From Alteromonas sp. KUL49 (GTDB lineage Bacteria; Pseudomonadota; Gammaproteobacteria; Enterobacterales; Alteromonadaceae), in NCBI RefSeq assembly GCF_006538345.1, contig NZ_BJKL01000013.1, forward strand, positions 45,926 through 109,925: a DNA stretch of 64,000 bases. Direction: 5' to 3'. Shown here one piece after another: positions 8,937 through 18,522 of the stretch. Within the stretch, counting starts at the first letter, position 1. Every line of letters begins with the position of its first letter. Made by a program: the position numbers and the translations under genes. The notes under the pieces were generated by a model that saw only the letters and a list, made by a program, of their open reading frames with translations, was not told the origin of the DNA and ran no database searches.

Positions 8937-10589
8937 TTAATCTCGAAGCTCCCGACGTAGAATCTTTCCTACATTGGTTTTTGGTAAATCATTTTTAAAC
9001 ACAACGTGCTTGGGCACTTTGTACCCCGTCAAATGATTTCTACAGTGAGCAATGACATCTTTCTCTGATAGATCATCACGCTGAGATACAACGAAGAGTT
9101 TAACGACTTCGCCGCTGACTTCATGGGGAACCCCAATGGCCGCTGCTTCTACAACGTCGTCATGCATCGCAGCAACTTCTTCAATTTCATTTGGGAAAAC
9201 ATTAAACCCAGAAACTAGGATCATATCCTTTTTACGGTCAACAATATAGAAATAACCTTCATCATCGACAGTAGCAATGTCGCCAGTAGCCAACCAGCCG
9301 TCTTTGAGGATTTCAGCGGTAGCTTCAGGGCGATTGAGATACCCTTTCATTACTTGTGGCCCTTTAACCCACAGCTCTCCGGGTTCACCGTCTGGCACTG
9401 GGTTGCCGTCTTCGTCTAATAACTTAATATCAGTAGAGGGTACCGGCATGCCAATAGAGCCTTTATAGGCTTTTATCTGAGGAGGGTTAACCGAAACTAC
9501 AGGCGAACATTCAGTTAGACCATACCCTTCGAGTAGCACCGTACCTGTTATACTTTCCCATTTTTCTGCCACTGGACGTTGTACAGCCATACCTCCACCA
9601 AGTCCAAACTTGAAGTTAGTGAAATCGAGTTCGCTGAACCCCGGTGTATTGATCAAACCATTAAATAAGGTATTTACACCCGGTAGAATGGTGAACGGAT
9701 ACTTACTAAGTTCACTCACAAAACCAGGCATATCTCTTGGGTTGGTTATAAGTAGGTTTCTACAACCGTACTTAACAAACACCAAGCAATTCGCCACTAG
9801 TGCAAAGATATGATAAAGCGGCAGCGCCGTTACCACCAAGTCTTTCCCTTCATCAATAACGGTTTCAAGAATTCCAGCAACCTGCTCTAGATTCGCCACC
9901 ATGTTGCGATGAGTCAGCATGGCACCTTTTGAAACCCCAGTAGTTCCACCAGTGTATTGTAAAAACGCCAAATCACTATTGACGATTTCAGGACGGGTAT
10001 AGGTTAAGGATTGACCTTCTTTCACTGCCTTAGTGAAGCGAATAGCCCCTTTGAGTTCATAAGTGGGTACCATTTTCTTCACATGCTTAACGACTGTGTT
10101 AACGATCCAGCGTTTTGGCGCAGGGAGCATGTCACCCAATGAGGTTAGAAATACATGCTTTAAGTTGGTATCTGCTCGAACTTCGTCTAAGGTGCAGGCA
10201 AAATTCTCAACAATCACAATCGCCTGTGCATCAGAGTCATTAAGTTGATGTTTCAACTCACGGGCCGTATATAACGGGTTAACATTCACAACCACCATGC
10301 CGGCACGCAAAATTCCGAACATAGCAACGGGATATTGAAGCAGGTTAGGCATCATGATTGCCACTGCATCACCTCGTTTCAAACCACTTGATTGAAGGTA
10401 TGCTGCGAACTGGGCAGAGAGCGTATCAAGTTCGCTAAAAGTAATAGATTGCCCCATGTTGATAAAAGCAACGCTATCTTTGTGCTTCTCTACTGACTGT
10501 TCAAATATATCAACGATTGAAGCATAACGATCTGCGTCGATTTCAGGCGATACACGGGGGTCATAATGTTCGAGCCAGGTTTTATTCAC
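8937..10589 (-). CDS. fadD: Long-chain fatty-acid--CoA ligase FadD
   Basis: A 550-residue AMP-forming acyl-CoA synthetase that activates imported long-chain fatty acids at the inner membrane. Motifs are complete: the P-loop [18 protein letters not shown] (about residues 210-230), [15 protein letters not shown], and the fatty-acyl signature around [22 protein letters not shown]. The C-terminal lysine in [12 protein letters not shown] is present. The start is a GTG with a near-perfect GGAGG site. A FadR-like operator lies about 60 bases upstream and a terminator-like hairpin lies between it and the ribosome site. With fadR in the same window this suggests classical acyl-CoA induction. Confidence 0.96.
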   Translation of the reverse strand: MNKTWLEHYDPRVSPEIDADRYASIVDIFEQSVEKHKDSVAFINMGQSITFSELDTLSAQFAAYLQSSGLKRGDAVAIMMPNLLQYPVAMFGILRAGMVVVNVNPLYTARELKHQLNDSDAQAIVIVENFACTLDEVRADTNLKHVFLTSLGDMLPAPKRWIVNTVVKHVKKMVPTYELKGAIRFTKAVKEGQSLTYTRPEIVNSDLAFLQYTGGTTGVSKGAMLTHRNMVANLEQVAGILETVIDEGKDLVVTALPLYHIFALVANCLVFVKYGCRNLLITNPRDMPGFVSELSKYPFTILPGVNTLFNGLINTPGFSELDFTNFKFGLGGGMAVQRPVAEKWESITGTVLLEGYGLTECSPVVSVNPPQIKAYKGSIGMPVPSTDIKLLDEDGNPVPDGEPGELWVKGPQVMKGYLNRPEATAEILKDGWLATGDIATVDDEGYFYIVDRKKDMILVSGFNVFPNEIEEVAAMHDDVVEAAAIGVPHEVSGEVVKLFVVSQRDDLSEKDVIAHCRNHLTGYKVPKHVVFKNDLPKTNVGKILRRELRD

Positions 10590-10613
10590 AAAACCTCCTA
10601 TACATATTCTTCG

Positions 10614-10640
10614 AAAAAAGCGCGCCTGATGATGCGCGCC
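10614..10640 (-). terminator. Terminator-like hairpin just before fadD
   Basis: GCGCGC, an eight-base loop and GCGCGC are followed on the minus strand by six T. It sits 25 bases before the fadD start, with the predicted FadR operator on its upstream side. It may simply end the upstream hydrolase transcript, or lie in the fadD leader. Confidence 0.65.
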
Positions 10641-10647
10641 TTCTCAC

Positions 10648-10664
10648 AACTGGTCTGATTACTT
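10648..10664. promoter_or_regulatory. Predicted FadR operator upstream of fadD
   Basis: The plus-strand 17-mer AACTGGTCTGATTACTT contains the FadR core TGGTCNGA and the A-N-C...TT framing of known sites. A possible minus-strand -10 box (TACTAT, 10674-10669) lies just upstream, which would put the operator at the transcription start, as expected for repression. Confidence 0.55.
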
Positions 10665-10705
10665 GTGAATAGTATCTAATGTGTAAAAAAAATAAACTAC
10701 GCGGT

Positions 10706-11545
10706 TTACATTTGGTCAACAAAACGGCGAATTGTAGCGCCTATATTTTGAGTATTTTCCATATGAATATGATGCCCGCCCGCAAACTGAACAAACTGCA
10801 CATTTTTGAACCACGCTTTTCGTTGCTCATACACTTTATCTAATTGTTTAAAACTCGCATCAGCCCCAATCACTAAAACAGGACACTGTATATTTTTAAC
10901 TATCGCCTCAGCTTGTAGTTCTGTCAGGCGAAGTGGCGACTTTGTTCTCAACCGTGAGTCACTTTGCCAATAAGACTCTCCCGCACCGTTTACGCCGATG
11001 CTTCGATTGATAATAGCACTTGCATCGGATTCACGCATATCTGTAACACGACATCTTGCGGTTACAGCAGCATCATGGTCAACCATCACAAACTTAGAGC
11101 GGTACTTTCCTTGGCGACTTAAAATAGACGATCGGATTTGCTCAACGGTAGCCGTTTCAGGTTGGGTAAGAGGCCCGCAAGAATCAATACTGACCAAGGC
11201 TTTCACATTTTCCGGGAATACGCTTGCGTAAATACTTGCAACAATTCCCCCTAAAGAGTGACCAACGAGAATAACATCACGCCATTCTTGTTGGGTAATG
11301 AGTTCATGGAGGTCTTGAACGTAATCCAGTTGATTGTAGTGAGCGCCATCAGCACGGTGTTGTGAGTGTCCGTGTCCCGCCATGTCTAGCGCAATAAATT
11401 GAAACCCCTCAAAAAAACTTTGTAGTGGGACTAAACTCGCTGCATTGTCTAGAAAACCATGTAACCCCAGCACCACTGGGCCGTCTTCACCACTGATTAG
11501 CCCAGTAAATACCTGACTGCCCAGTTGGAATTTTGCTTCTTTCAT
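10706..11545 (-). CDS. Alpha/beta hydrolase
   Basis: A cytoplasmic alpha/beta-hydrolase of 279 residues. It shows the oxyanion HG (GLHGFLDNAAS), the nucleophile elbow GHSLGG (Ser), and a late His in GGHHIHMEN. The substrate is not evident. It lies directly upstream of fadD in the same direction, so an ester or thioester linked to lipid metabolism is possible. The open frame runs 25 codons further up, but that part covers a terminator hairpin (11605-11637), so the ATG at 11545 is preferred. The ribosome site is weak for either start. Confidence 0.85.
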   Translation of the reverse strand: MKEAKFQLGSQVFTGLISGEDGPVVLGLHGFLDNAASLVPLQSFFEGFQFIALDMAGHGHSQHRADGAHYNQLDYVQDLHELITQQEWRDVILVGHSLGGIVASIYASVFPENVKALVSIDSCGPLTQPETATVEQIRSSILSRQGKYRSKFVMVDHDAAVTARCRVTDMRESDASAIINRSIGVNGAGESYWQSDSRLRTKSPLRLTELQAEAIVKNIQCPVLVIGADASFKQLDKVYEQRKAWFKNVQFVQFAGGHHIHMENTQNIGATIRRFVDQM

Positions 11546-11604
11546 ACTACCGACTCTTTGAGGGCAAAAACTTGCCGCCTCTATCGACACAACTGTTATT
11601 GATC

Positions 11605-11637
11605 GAAAAAAAAGCGGCATTAATTAGCCGCCTTTTT
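11605..11637 (-). terminator. Terminator after the slp-type lipoprotein gene
   Basis: GCGGC/GCCGC arms with an eight-base loop, flanked by A and T runs on both sides. On the minus strand it ends in eight T and follows the lipoprotein stop by about 30 bases. It could act in both directions. Confidence 0.75.
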
Positions 11638-11665
11638 ACGTTTTTACATAGAGCCACAAGCTCTA

Positions 11666-12379
11666 TTAATGCTCAACCGACCTGTTTGTTGAACGGTTAG
11701 CGGAACTAGACACCCGTATCGCTGTTTGAGAACGAGTCGTCCTTGGTATATTTAGTCTCGGTGCGGGATTACGCAAATTAACTTTCACCGCTCTATGGTC
11801 AACATATCTGACTGGGCGCGGAACGTAATCATACGTCAACCACATACGTCCCCAGGGGTGATAGCGGAAGTGATAAGGGTAGAAGAAGGGTGAATACCAA
11901 CCACCGTGATAATTTAAGTGTAATCCGCTTGGATGATAAGGTGAATCTTTTCGCCACATATGATAATCCTCAGCTTGGATTATTGGATAAGAGTATGGTT
12001 GCTCTCCAATCATCCCAGCGAGAGGAGCATCTAACGTTCCTAAAAACGTCACGCTTCGACCTTCCTCAAACAAAATGGGGTCAACAAACCCCTCTAACTC
12101 AGCCTTGAAGCGCCCAATAGTCTCAGCACGCTGAATCGGCTTGCCATAATTATTAAGTGGGAAGTGAACTAACTCTACATAGGTTTTATCTGGTTTGTTT
12201 TCTACACCGACAATCACTCCCCCCCAACGGGCTGGTTTTCCCATTGAAGTGGCACTTGTCGTTACCGCTTGAGTGTAACTCACCAGACCTTCTTCATTTT
12301 CGACTTTGATACTTTCGGGAACAATGGCACAGCCAGTGAAAAACAACACCGAAAGAATCGATAATATTTTGATATTCAT
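11666..12379 (-). CDS. yeaY: Slp/YeaY family outer-membrane lipoprotein
   Basis: A 237-residue lipoprotein with signal MNIKILSILSVLFFTGC (lipobox FTGC, Cys 17) and the Slp fold (ARWGGVIVGVEN, FLGTLDAPLAG). The C-terminal half differs from E. coli YeaY: it is rich in Tyr, His, Pro and Trp (for example YSPFFYPYHFRYHPWG) and ends in a basic, Ser/Arg-rich tail. Slp proteins are starvation- or stress-induced outer-membrane lipoproteins of unknown activity. The start at 12379 has a GGGGA site; the open frame extends 16 codons further. In E. coli yeaY lies between fadD and tsaB, the same place as here. Confidence 0.85.
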   Translation of the reverse strand: MNIKILSILSVLFFTGCAIVPESIKVENEEGLVSYTQAVTTSATSMGKPARWGGVIVGVENKPDKTYVELVHFPLNNYGKPIQRAETIGRFKAELEGFVDPILFEEGRSVTFLGTLDAPLAGMIGEQPYSYPIIQAEDYHMWRKDSPYHPSGLHLNYHGGWYSPFFYPYHFRYHPWGRMWLTYDYVPRPVRYVDHRAVKVNLRNPAPRLNIPRTTRSQTAIRVSSSANRSTNRSVEH

Positions 12380-12539
12380 ACATAATCCCCTGTCGCTAGC
12401 GATGGAAAACACGTGACTCACTAGCAAATGATTAGTTGAGAAAGCATACAGTAACTACAGTCAGATTCTACACGTTTGAGTATAATTCGGAAGAAAAGTG
12501 CCGTCATTAAATATGAATAATATGTAGGATTTACACTTC

Positions 12540-12833
12540 TCAAGCATAAATGTCTACGCCGAACATGGCTTGAAGGTTCTCGCGCTCAGATTGTTTTTCA
12601 AAGTGTTGATATGAAGCGATGGCGTTTTGACTAAACGAGCTATATTCCTCTTTGACAAACCGCTGATAAGCTTGCGCGTTGTTCGCAGACTGCTCATCGG
12701 GCGCAATGACTACGCCCCCTCGACTGGGCGAACTATTGTCAGATGAGGGGCGATCACCAGCCTTCTCTACTCTGGTGCTTTTCCCAGATGTAGGGTCAGA
12801 TAACGAGACCAGCCCTGTGGAGCGAATTTCCAT
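12540..12833 (-). CDS. Hypothetical protein, about 97 residues
   Basis: A small hydrophilic protein without signal or membrane segment. The N-terminal half is Ser/Gly/Pro-rich and probably disordered. The C-terminal half (from AYQRFVKEEYSSFSQNAI) is predicted helical by its residue pattern and is probably the conserved part. I do not recognise the family. Start MEIRSTG at 12833 is preferred over the frame start at 12881, which is 16 codons longer; ribosome sites do not decide. It lies between slp and tsaB in the same direction. Confidence 0.6.
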   Translation of the reverse strand: MEIRSTGLVSLSDPTSGKSTRVEKAGDRPSSDNSSPSRGGVVIAPDEQSANNAQAYQRFVKEEYSSFSQNAIASYQHFEKQSERENLQAMFGVDIYA

Positions 12834-12910
12834 TGACGTTAATCTACCAACACTTTTTGACGCAAAAAAGTGCTGTAGCAATAATCACGCCTGAGCGGTA
12901 GAAATAACGA

Positions 12911-13600
12911 TTACTCTCTTCCGGGAAGCTTTTTCCACGTCACTTTGTCACGCAAATATACAGGCTCAATATCGATGGCTTTCGTTGCCTCTCCATTATC
13001 GTTAGCCACTAACGCAAGTGAGAGCATATGTTCGGCACTCGGATACAGCACGGATGTTTTGTCAATATTAGTAAGTGAACCAAGAGCCTCATAAGCGGCC
13101 CATCCCGTTCCTACCGTATCAAACTCAATACTGAGAGATTGGAGTAATTCAGCGGCGGTTTCAGGGGGACAAACTTGCTCTTCGACAACAAGTACCAAAC
13201 CTTGGTTGGTATTTTCGTACACGGCAAAATAGACTTCGCCCATCCTCGCATCGATGGCACTTGCGACAAAACGAGCACTGGTAGCCGCAATCTGTTGCTG
13301 CGCCATTGCCGCGAGTGTACTTACGCCCACAACTGAATGCCCAGTGCCTAGGGCCAACCCTTGAATCATACCTGTGGCAATACGCACTCCCGTAAAACTC
13401 CCCGGCCCACGACCATAAGTCAGTAGATCAAGTGAAGCGAGTGTACGTCCGGATTCAGCCAATACTTCATCAACCATGGGTAGCAAACGCTGGCTATGTT
13501 GTTGTGGACAAATTTCAAAACGACTGAATACGGTGCCGTCTTCAGTTTTCAAAGCTACTGAGCAGGCTTCGGTGGCGGTATCTATGGCCAAAATATTCAT
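12911..13600 (-). CDS. tsaB: tRNA threonylcarbamoyladenosine biosynthesis protein TsaB
   Basis: A 229-residue ASKHA-fold protein that partners TsaD and TsaE in making t6A at position 37 of ANN-decoding tRNAs. Family motifs are clear: MNILAIDTATEACSVAL at the N-terminus, then GRGPGSFTGVRIA and AIDARMGEVYFA. It is probably the structural, non-catalytic member of the TsaBD pair. The frame extends nine codons upstream, but the start at 13600 fits the family. It starts five bases after the yoaA stop, so it is likely co-transcribed with yoaA; the same order occurs in E. coli. Confidence 0.96.
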   Translation of the reverse strand: MNILAIDTATEACSVALKTEDGTVFSRFEICPQQHSQRLLPMVDEVLAESGRTLASLDLLTYGRGPGSFTGVRIATGMIQGLALGTGHSVVGVSTLAAMAQQQIAATSARFVASAIDARMGEVYFAVYENTNQGLVLVVEEQVCPPETAAELLQSLSIEFDTVGTGWAAYEALGSLTNIDKTSVLYPSAEHMLSLALVANDNGEATKAIDIEPVYLRDKVTWKKLPGRE

Positions 13601-13604
13601 AGTG

Positions 13605-15524
13605 TTACTCATTATCAATTGTCTCAAGGAAGGCTTCTACTTCATCTAAGCTTCGCGTTCTTCGCATGTCAGGCAAGCTACCCACAAATGACTGGGCGTA
13701 ATGTTTGGTGACTAACCTGTTGTCACAAATTACTAAAACACCTTTATCTGATGGATCTCGAATTAATCGCCCCGCACCTTGTTTTAAAGTAATGACAGCC
13801 TGGGGAATTTGAATAATAGCGAAAGGATTAGCACCTCTTTTTTTCACGTCGTCCATCCGGGCTTGAAGCAAGGGGTCGTCTGGCGACGCAAAAGGGAGTT
13901 TATCTATCATCACACACACCAAATCACTGCCGCGAACGTCAACGCCCTCCCAAAAAGCGCCAGTCCCCATAAGCACAGCTTTTTCATCAGCTAGGTACGC
14001 ATCCAATAATGCCTGTTTTGTGGTAGTACCCTGCACAAGCAATGGGTTGTCGATAGCATCTTCTAATTTAGCAGCGATTTCCCGCAGCATGGCATGGCTA
14101 GTGAACAACAAGAAACAACGCCCCCGACTCGCTTTAATTAACCGTTTAGCGGTGTCAAAAAGGGTCTTTTTCATACCTGGGCTATTGGGTTCAGGCAGGT
14201 ATCGAGGCACGCAAAGCATAGCTTGCTGTTGGTAGTCAAAAGGGCTGTCCAAACCTAAGGTGGCTGCGTCTTCCAAACCCATTCGGCGTTGAAAATGCTC
14301 GAATCCCTCATTAACCATTAACGTCGCAGAAGTAAAAATCCATCCCCGAGGTGGTGAAGATACAAAACGTCTAAACTTTGCCGCTATAGATAAAGGAGTC
14401 AGGTGCATGATCAGATGACGGTTAGTCGTTTCGTACCAAAGACTGACGTTTTCTTGTTTATCATCGCTCAAGGCGTCGAGCTGTTCTCGAGCAGCCACGA
14501 CTCGTTCGTACAAATTATCCAGATCTTTATCGCGAGACACATGCAGCTTGCAAACATCGTGAAGCACGCCAAGCGCTTCACTCAATCGACCAATTAAATC
14601 TCTTACATCATCTCGCTGGAGCGCTTCAGCCCAGTTACCTCGATGGGGCGTTTCTGGGAACAACAAGCGTAAGTCAGCAGCAATCATCTTGCATTTATCC
14701 GCTGCTTTATCCAATTGCCCAGCGTCTTTCAGTACGGTCCGCACGATTAGAGTGATATCTTTTGCGAGCTCACTAATCTGGCGAGTTGAAAGTGACTCTC
14801 CAAAGTAATCACTCGCGATATCGGGAATCTGATGAGCTTCATCGAAGATAATGGCATCAGCTTCAGGGATCAACTCACCGAATCCGGTGTCTTTGAGCGC
14901 CATGTCTGCAAAAAACAGATGATGGTTTACCACGATAATATCGGCATCAAGGGCTTTTCGGCGAGCTTGAACTAAATAACATTCCTCATAATCGGGACAG
15001 TCTCTACCCAAGCAATTGTCGACAGTTGATGTCACCAGTGGTAACACTTTGGCATCTTCGGGCAGTGTTTTTAACTCTCCCATGTCACCGGTTTTCGTCG
15101 TAGTAGACCAACGCCGCACTTCGGATAATTGCCCTAGCACTTCCTTTTCGACAAGGGTGGAGTTACCGCCATGTTGCCCCATCCGGTGCAAGCATAAATA
15201 GTTAGCACGCCCTTTTAACAATGCGGTTTTACGGCGACTTTTAAGCGCCTTTTTTACTATGGGTAAGTCCCTGTGAAACAGTTGTTCTTGAAGGTTTTTG
15301 GTTCCCGTTGAAACAATAGCTTTGCCTTCACTTAACAGCGCAGGCACTAGGTAAGCGAAGGTTTTACCTGTTCCCGTACCGGCCTCAACAATCAAACTGC
15401 TACTGTCATCGATTGCCTTCTTAACACCAATGGCCATATCTGTTTGCGCTTGGCGTGGAACAAATCCATTGATCGCCTTGGCAAGCAAACCATCAGAAGA
15501 AAAAACGTCGTTAATTGAAGGCAT
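13605..15524 (-). CDS. yoaA: DinG-family iron-sulfur DNA helicase YoaA
   Basis: A 639-residue XPD/DinG-like 5'-3' helicase. Walker A is VEAGTGTGKT (residues 46-55), the DEAH box is at residues 228-231, and four cysteines for a 4Fe-4S cluster are at about residues 111, 171, 176 and 182. The late helicase motif reads VITLKQGAGRLIRDPSD. The length and adjacency to tsaB identify it as YoaA rather than DinG. E. coli YoaA binds the polymerase clamp-loader subunit HolC and helps repair stalled forks. Confidence 0.94.
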   Translation of the reverse strand: MPSINDVFSSDGLLAKAINGFVPRQAQTDMAIGVKKAIDDSSSLIVEAGTGTGKTFAYLVPALLSEGKAIVSTGTKNLQEQLFHRDLPIVKKALKSRRKTALLKGRANYLCLHRMGQHGGNSTLVEKEVLGQLSEVRRWSTTTKTGDMGELKTLPEDAKVLPLVTSTVDNCLGRDCPDYEECYLVQARRKALDADIIVVNHHLFFADMALKDTGFGELIPEADAIIFDEAHQIPDIASDYFGESLSTRQISELAKDITLIVRTVLKDAGQLDKAADKCKMIAADLRLLFPETPHRGNWAEALQRDDVRDLIGRLSEALGVLHDVCKLHVSRDKDLDNLYERVVAAREQLDALSDDKQENVSLWYETTNRHLIMHLTPLSIAAKFRRFVSSPPRGWIFTSATLMVNEGFEHFQRRMGLEDAATLGLDSPFDYQQQAMLCVPRYLPEPNSPGMKKTLFDTAKRLIKASRGRCFLLFTSHAMLREIAAKLEDAIDNPLLVQGTTTKQALLDAYLADEKAVLMGTGAFWEGVDVRGSDLVCVMIDKLPFASPDDPLLQARMDDVKKRGANPFAIIQIPQAVITLKQGAGRLIRDPSDKGVLVICDNRLVTKHYAQSFVGSLPDMRRTRSLDEVEAFLETIDNE

Positions 15525-15700
15525 AAATTGAAACTTTATGTGCTCAGATGTTAAAGCGTCGCATTATGCCAAATAATCATGAGTAAGTGGCACAATTAAA
15601 TAAGATTTCAGGTACAAACAGATACAATTGATAGAATATTTTTGAAAACGCAGCAATGAAATCACCCGCGCAGAATTAAGCACCTTTGGAGGGTAAAGCT

Positions 15701-16960
15701 TTACTCGCCTGTATAGCTTTCAACAGCTTTTAGTTTCTTTGCTTCATACATTCGCTCATCTGCGAGCGAGGCCCATCTTACAACATCTCCATTGACCTCA
15801 GATAAAGAGGAGAAACCAACACTTGCCCCAACGTTGTAACTTAATTGCTCAGATACTCGTTGAGTAATTTCACTAATCCTTTGCTTAAGTTGTTCAACAA
15901 ATTCCTCAGAATATTCGCTAAAAATAACTGCAAACTCGTCACCACCTATCCTAAATGCACAATCACTTTGCCTACCAATCTGAGAAAGTTCTGATGCCAT
16001 TAGCTTTATAAATTTGTCTCCGGCAGCGTGGCCAAATTTATCATTCAATGGCTTGAGGTTATCCAAGTCTAATACGGCAATGGTCATCTCTCCTTTGCCT
16101 TGGATAAGATAATCCTTGCTGACTTGCTTCATCGCCTCTTGGTAAGCATGTCTGTTACCTATGCCAGTTAAGCCATCAATGTTTGCTTTGGCTTCGACCT
16201 CTCTCAACTTGTTGTTGGTTTTGTGCAACTGAAGATAAGACGATAAAGCTAATGTAGCGACACTGATGACTTCTTCTGCAAGCACAAAATCTACATCTTT
16301 GTGATCATGCATTACCATGATGTGGCCCAATGGTTGATTATCGGCGCCTCTGTAGACTAATCCAGCATAGACTTTCGCTCCAATGTCATGCAGTGGTTGA
16401 TATGTTGGAAAAGCGCTAATTACATCGTCGAACTGGATGAATTTGTTGGTATTCACCACCTGCTCACAGGGCGTTCCTAAAACACTAAATTCATAGTTAT
16501 CCGTTCGCTTATTGGTGTCCCAAGAAGACAGCACTTCAACCCTATCTTTTGAAAGAAAACGAGTAACAGAGACCCACCTCCACCCCAAGCTTTCATAGAT
16601 AGCTTCAACCGCTGCATCGAAAACATTGTCTGAGTGTTCTAGGGCATTTGACAGCATTTTCAGTGTCGAGTCTGCAATGGACGTTTCCATTCGTGCAGGA
16701 GAAATTATGTATGCAAAGCCGTCGTCCAAATCAACTTGTTTAATAAGCTTTTCGTCCTTCCAAAACGTCGTTGCTTCTGGACTAGCGTGAAGTTTTGCTT
16801 CTGCAACCACTGTTTGCTTAAAGCTATCACTATGATTATCAAATACTTTATTGCTATATACCCGTTTTCCTTCACTATCGAATACAACAATTGAGTCAAC
16901 CAAACTATCAAACAACTTAAAACAACACTGCTGTGACAAAGGAATGTATTCACTGGGCAT
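15701..16960 (-). CDS. Diguanylate cyclase with N-terminal PAS/GAF-like sensor
   Basis: A 419-residue protein that should make c-di-GMP. The C-terminal GGDEF domain is intact (FRIGGDEFAVIF), with an RxxD inhibitory site (RQSD) five residues before it, so product inhibition is expected. The first 100 residues resemble a PAS domain (IVVFDSEGKRVYSN), and residues about 110-250 look like a GAF domain. No membrane segment or signal peptide is seen, so it senses an internal cue. The ATG at 16960 has a GGAG site nine bases away; the open frame begins at a TTG five codons earlier. Confidence 0.92.
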   Translation of the reverse strand: MPSEYIPLSQQCCFKLFDSLVDSIVVFDSEGKRVYSNKVFDNHSDSFKQTVVAEAKLHASPEATTFWKDEKLIKQVDLDDGFAYIISPARMETSIADSTLKMLSNALEHSDNVFDAAVEAIYESLGWRWVSVTRFLSKDRVEVLSSWDTNKRTDNYEFSVLGTPCEQVVNTNKFIQFDDVISAFPTYQPLHDIGAKVYAGLVYRGADNQPLGHIMVMHDHKDVDFVLAEEVISVATLALSSYLQLHKTNNKLREVEAKANIDGLTGIGNRHAYQEAMKQVSKDYLIQGKGEMTIAVLDLDNLKPLNDKFGHAAGDKFIKLMASELSQIGRQSDCAFRIGGDEFAVIFSEYSEEFVEQLKQRISEITQRVSEQLSYNVGASVGFSSLSEVNGDVVRWASLADERMYEAKKLKAVESYTGE

Positions 16961-17170
16961 TTTGAAGTACTCCAAATTGCAGAAAAAGTTGTCTCGTTCA
17001 GTTAAGCGGATATAGGTGCAACAGACTTAAGAAATCTCCGATTCCGAAACCCTGCTGTGTGAGTAGCCACCGTTAGTATTATAGAAGGTTTGAAACAATA
17101 AGTGACGAAGAACTAGATTTAGCCTTCAAATGAGAAGAGTTGGTTAAATGGTCAACGCCAATAAGATGTA

Positions 17171-17908
17171 TCAATCTAGTCCCAATACGTGTTGAACATC
17201 AACAGTACCCAGCCCTAATTGCTCGGCGGTAATGACATCTATGGAATCAAATTGAATTTTACAGCCAGCCTCGATCATATTTAACCAAGCCGCACGCAAT
17301 GCGTCCGGACGCTCGCCCGTCCAGAAATATTCAGTCTGTTTAATATATTCCACCACGGACGCAGTGTGACCGTCGCGGTAGAGTTGTCGCGCAAAATCAA
17401 AGTCTGGACCAAAAGCGCCCAACAGTGCTGAGTCTACCCCCTCTATTGCACTACTCAGCTTTTCAATGGCTCGTTTGATGTCTCCTTGCCTGTATGCAAT
17501 CCATGCTCGCGCAATTTCGACGTTGTGATTTTCAACACTAAATCCGTCATAAACCTCACCCGCAATCTTTTGTTCAATACTCATCTGGGCAGCATGTTCA
17601 AAGGCGAGACCAATTTTCTCTTGCGCTGTTTCAATCGGTTCAAACTGGGCACTGTATTTAATGTGTCGGCTTAGGTGAGTGAGTACTTGATAAGCGTTGT
17701 TATTGAGTGACACACTCATTTGATAATCGCGCTGTGTGTCATTTAACAATCGTCTATTTCGCGACTCAAAATACTCAAACCGCTGTTCGATGTATTGGTG
17801 ATACTTTGGATCATCACAACCTTCTAGATACGCTGCATTCACACCGGAACCTGTAAACATACCAGTAGTAACAACAAACTTAACAAGTAGCAGCCTCACA
17901 ATAATCAC
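17171..17908 (-). CDS. Hypothetical secreted protein, TPR-like
   Basis: A 245-residue protein with an N-terminal signal-like segment (IIVRLLLVKFVVTTGMF, Ala-rich end) and then a mainly helical, acidic protein. Segments such as AWIAYRQGDIKRAIEKLSSA have the pattern of a tetratricopeptide-like repeat, but a full repeat array is not obvious. Two cysteines (GCDDP and AGCKI) may form a disulfide. I do not recognise the family. It stands alone between the GGDEF gene and a divergent small gene. Confidence 0.65.
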   Translation of the reverse strand: MIIVRLLLVKFVVTTGMFTGSGVNAAYLEGCDDPKYHQYIEQRFEYFESRNRRLLNDTQRDYQMSVSLNNNAYQVLTHLSRHIKYSAQFEPIETAQEKIGLAFEHAAQMSIEQKIAGEVYDGFSVENHNVEIARAWIAYRQGDIKRAIEKLSSAIEGVDSALLGAFGPDFDFARQLYRDGHTASVVEYIKQTEYFWTGERPDALRAAWLNMIEAGCKIQFDSIDVITAEQLGLGTVDVQHVLGLD

Positions 17909-18078
17909 ACCTTATATTTACATCACTCTTTTTACGCTCAAAGTCATGAGATTGATCGAAAAAACCAGGTAGCTACATTTTAAATATTTAATGAATGAAC
18001 TGTGTATGTTCAATAGTCGTATCGGAAAAGTGTCGAGGTGTGTGAGTGATTTTTTGCAGCTCAAACGAGGACTAAAAA

Positions 18079-18417
18079 ATGTTCAATACTGCTAACGAAT
18101 ACCCGTTCAACGTTTACAAAGTTGAAGTGTTCACCCGTTTTTCAAAGAAAATAGATATTGCCACAGTGGCAGGAAGACTGTGTTTTAATACTGAAAACCC
18201 TATCGTTGAGTCTATTGCAGTGGATGATCTGCAAGTATTATCAACATCGCTTCATCACGTTGCTGGAAAAGCAGAGGTTTCACTAGAATTAAACCAGCCC
18301 GTCACTGAGCAAGAGCTAGAAGCCATATGTGCAGATATATGTCAGCGCGCTATGCATCGACGTATTGAAGCCATATTGCCATGGCAAGACAGACACAATC
18401 GGACGATTAGCCATTGA
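18079..18417 (+). CDS. Hypothetical protein, 112 residues
   Basis: A small soluble protein with no signal peptide. Alternating strands and helices (FNVYKVEVFTRFSKK, then QPVTEQELEAICADICQRAM) suggest a compact alpha/beta fold with a helical C-terminus. I do not recognise the family. An AGGA ribosome site precedes the ATG. It is followed in the same direction, after about 100 bases, by a secreted hydrolase gene. Confidence 0.65.
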   Translation: MFNTANEYPFNVYKVEVFTRFSKKIDIATVAGRLCFNTENPIVESIAVDDLQVLSTSLHHVAGKAEVSLELNQPVTEQELEAICADICQRAMHRRIEAILPWQDRHNRTISH

Positions 18418-18522
18418 ATATCGTTATAGCTAAGTATCAATAGATAGAATAGGCAAGCTATTGTAATTGAAAAACGCCAACGTAATATCTACAAGCAAAT
18501 CTGCCCAAAAATAGACAAAACA

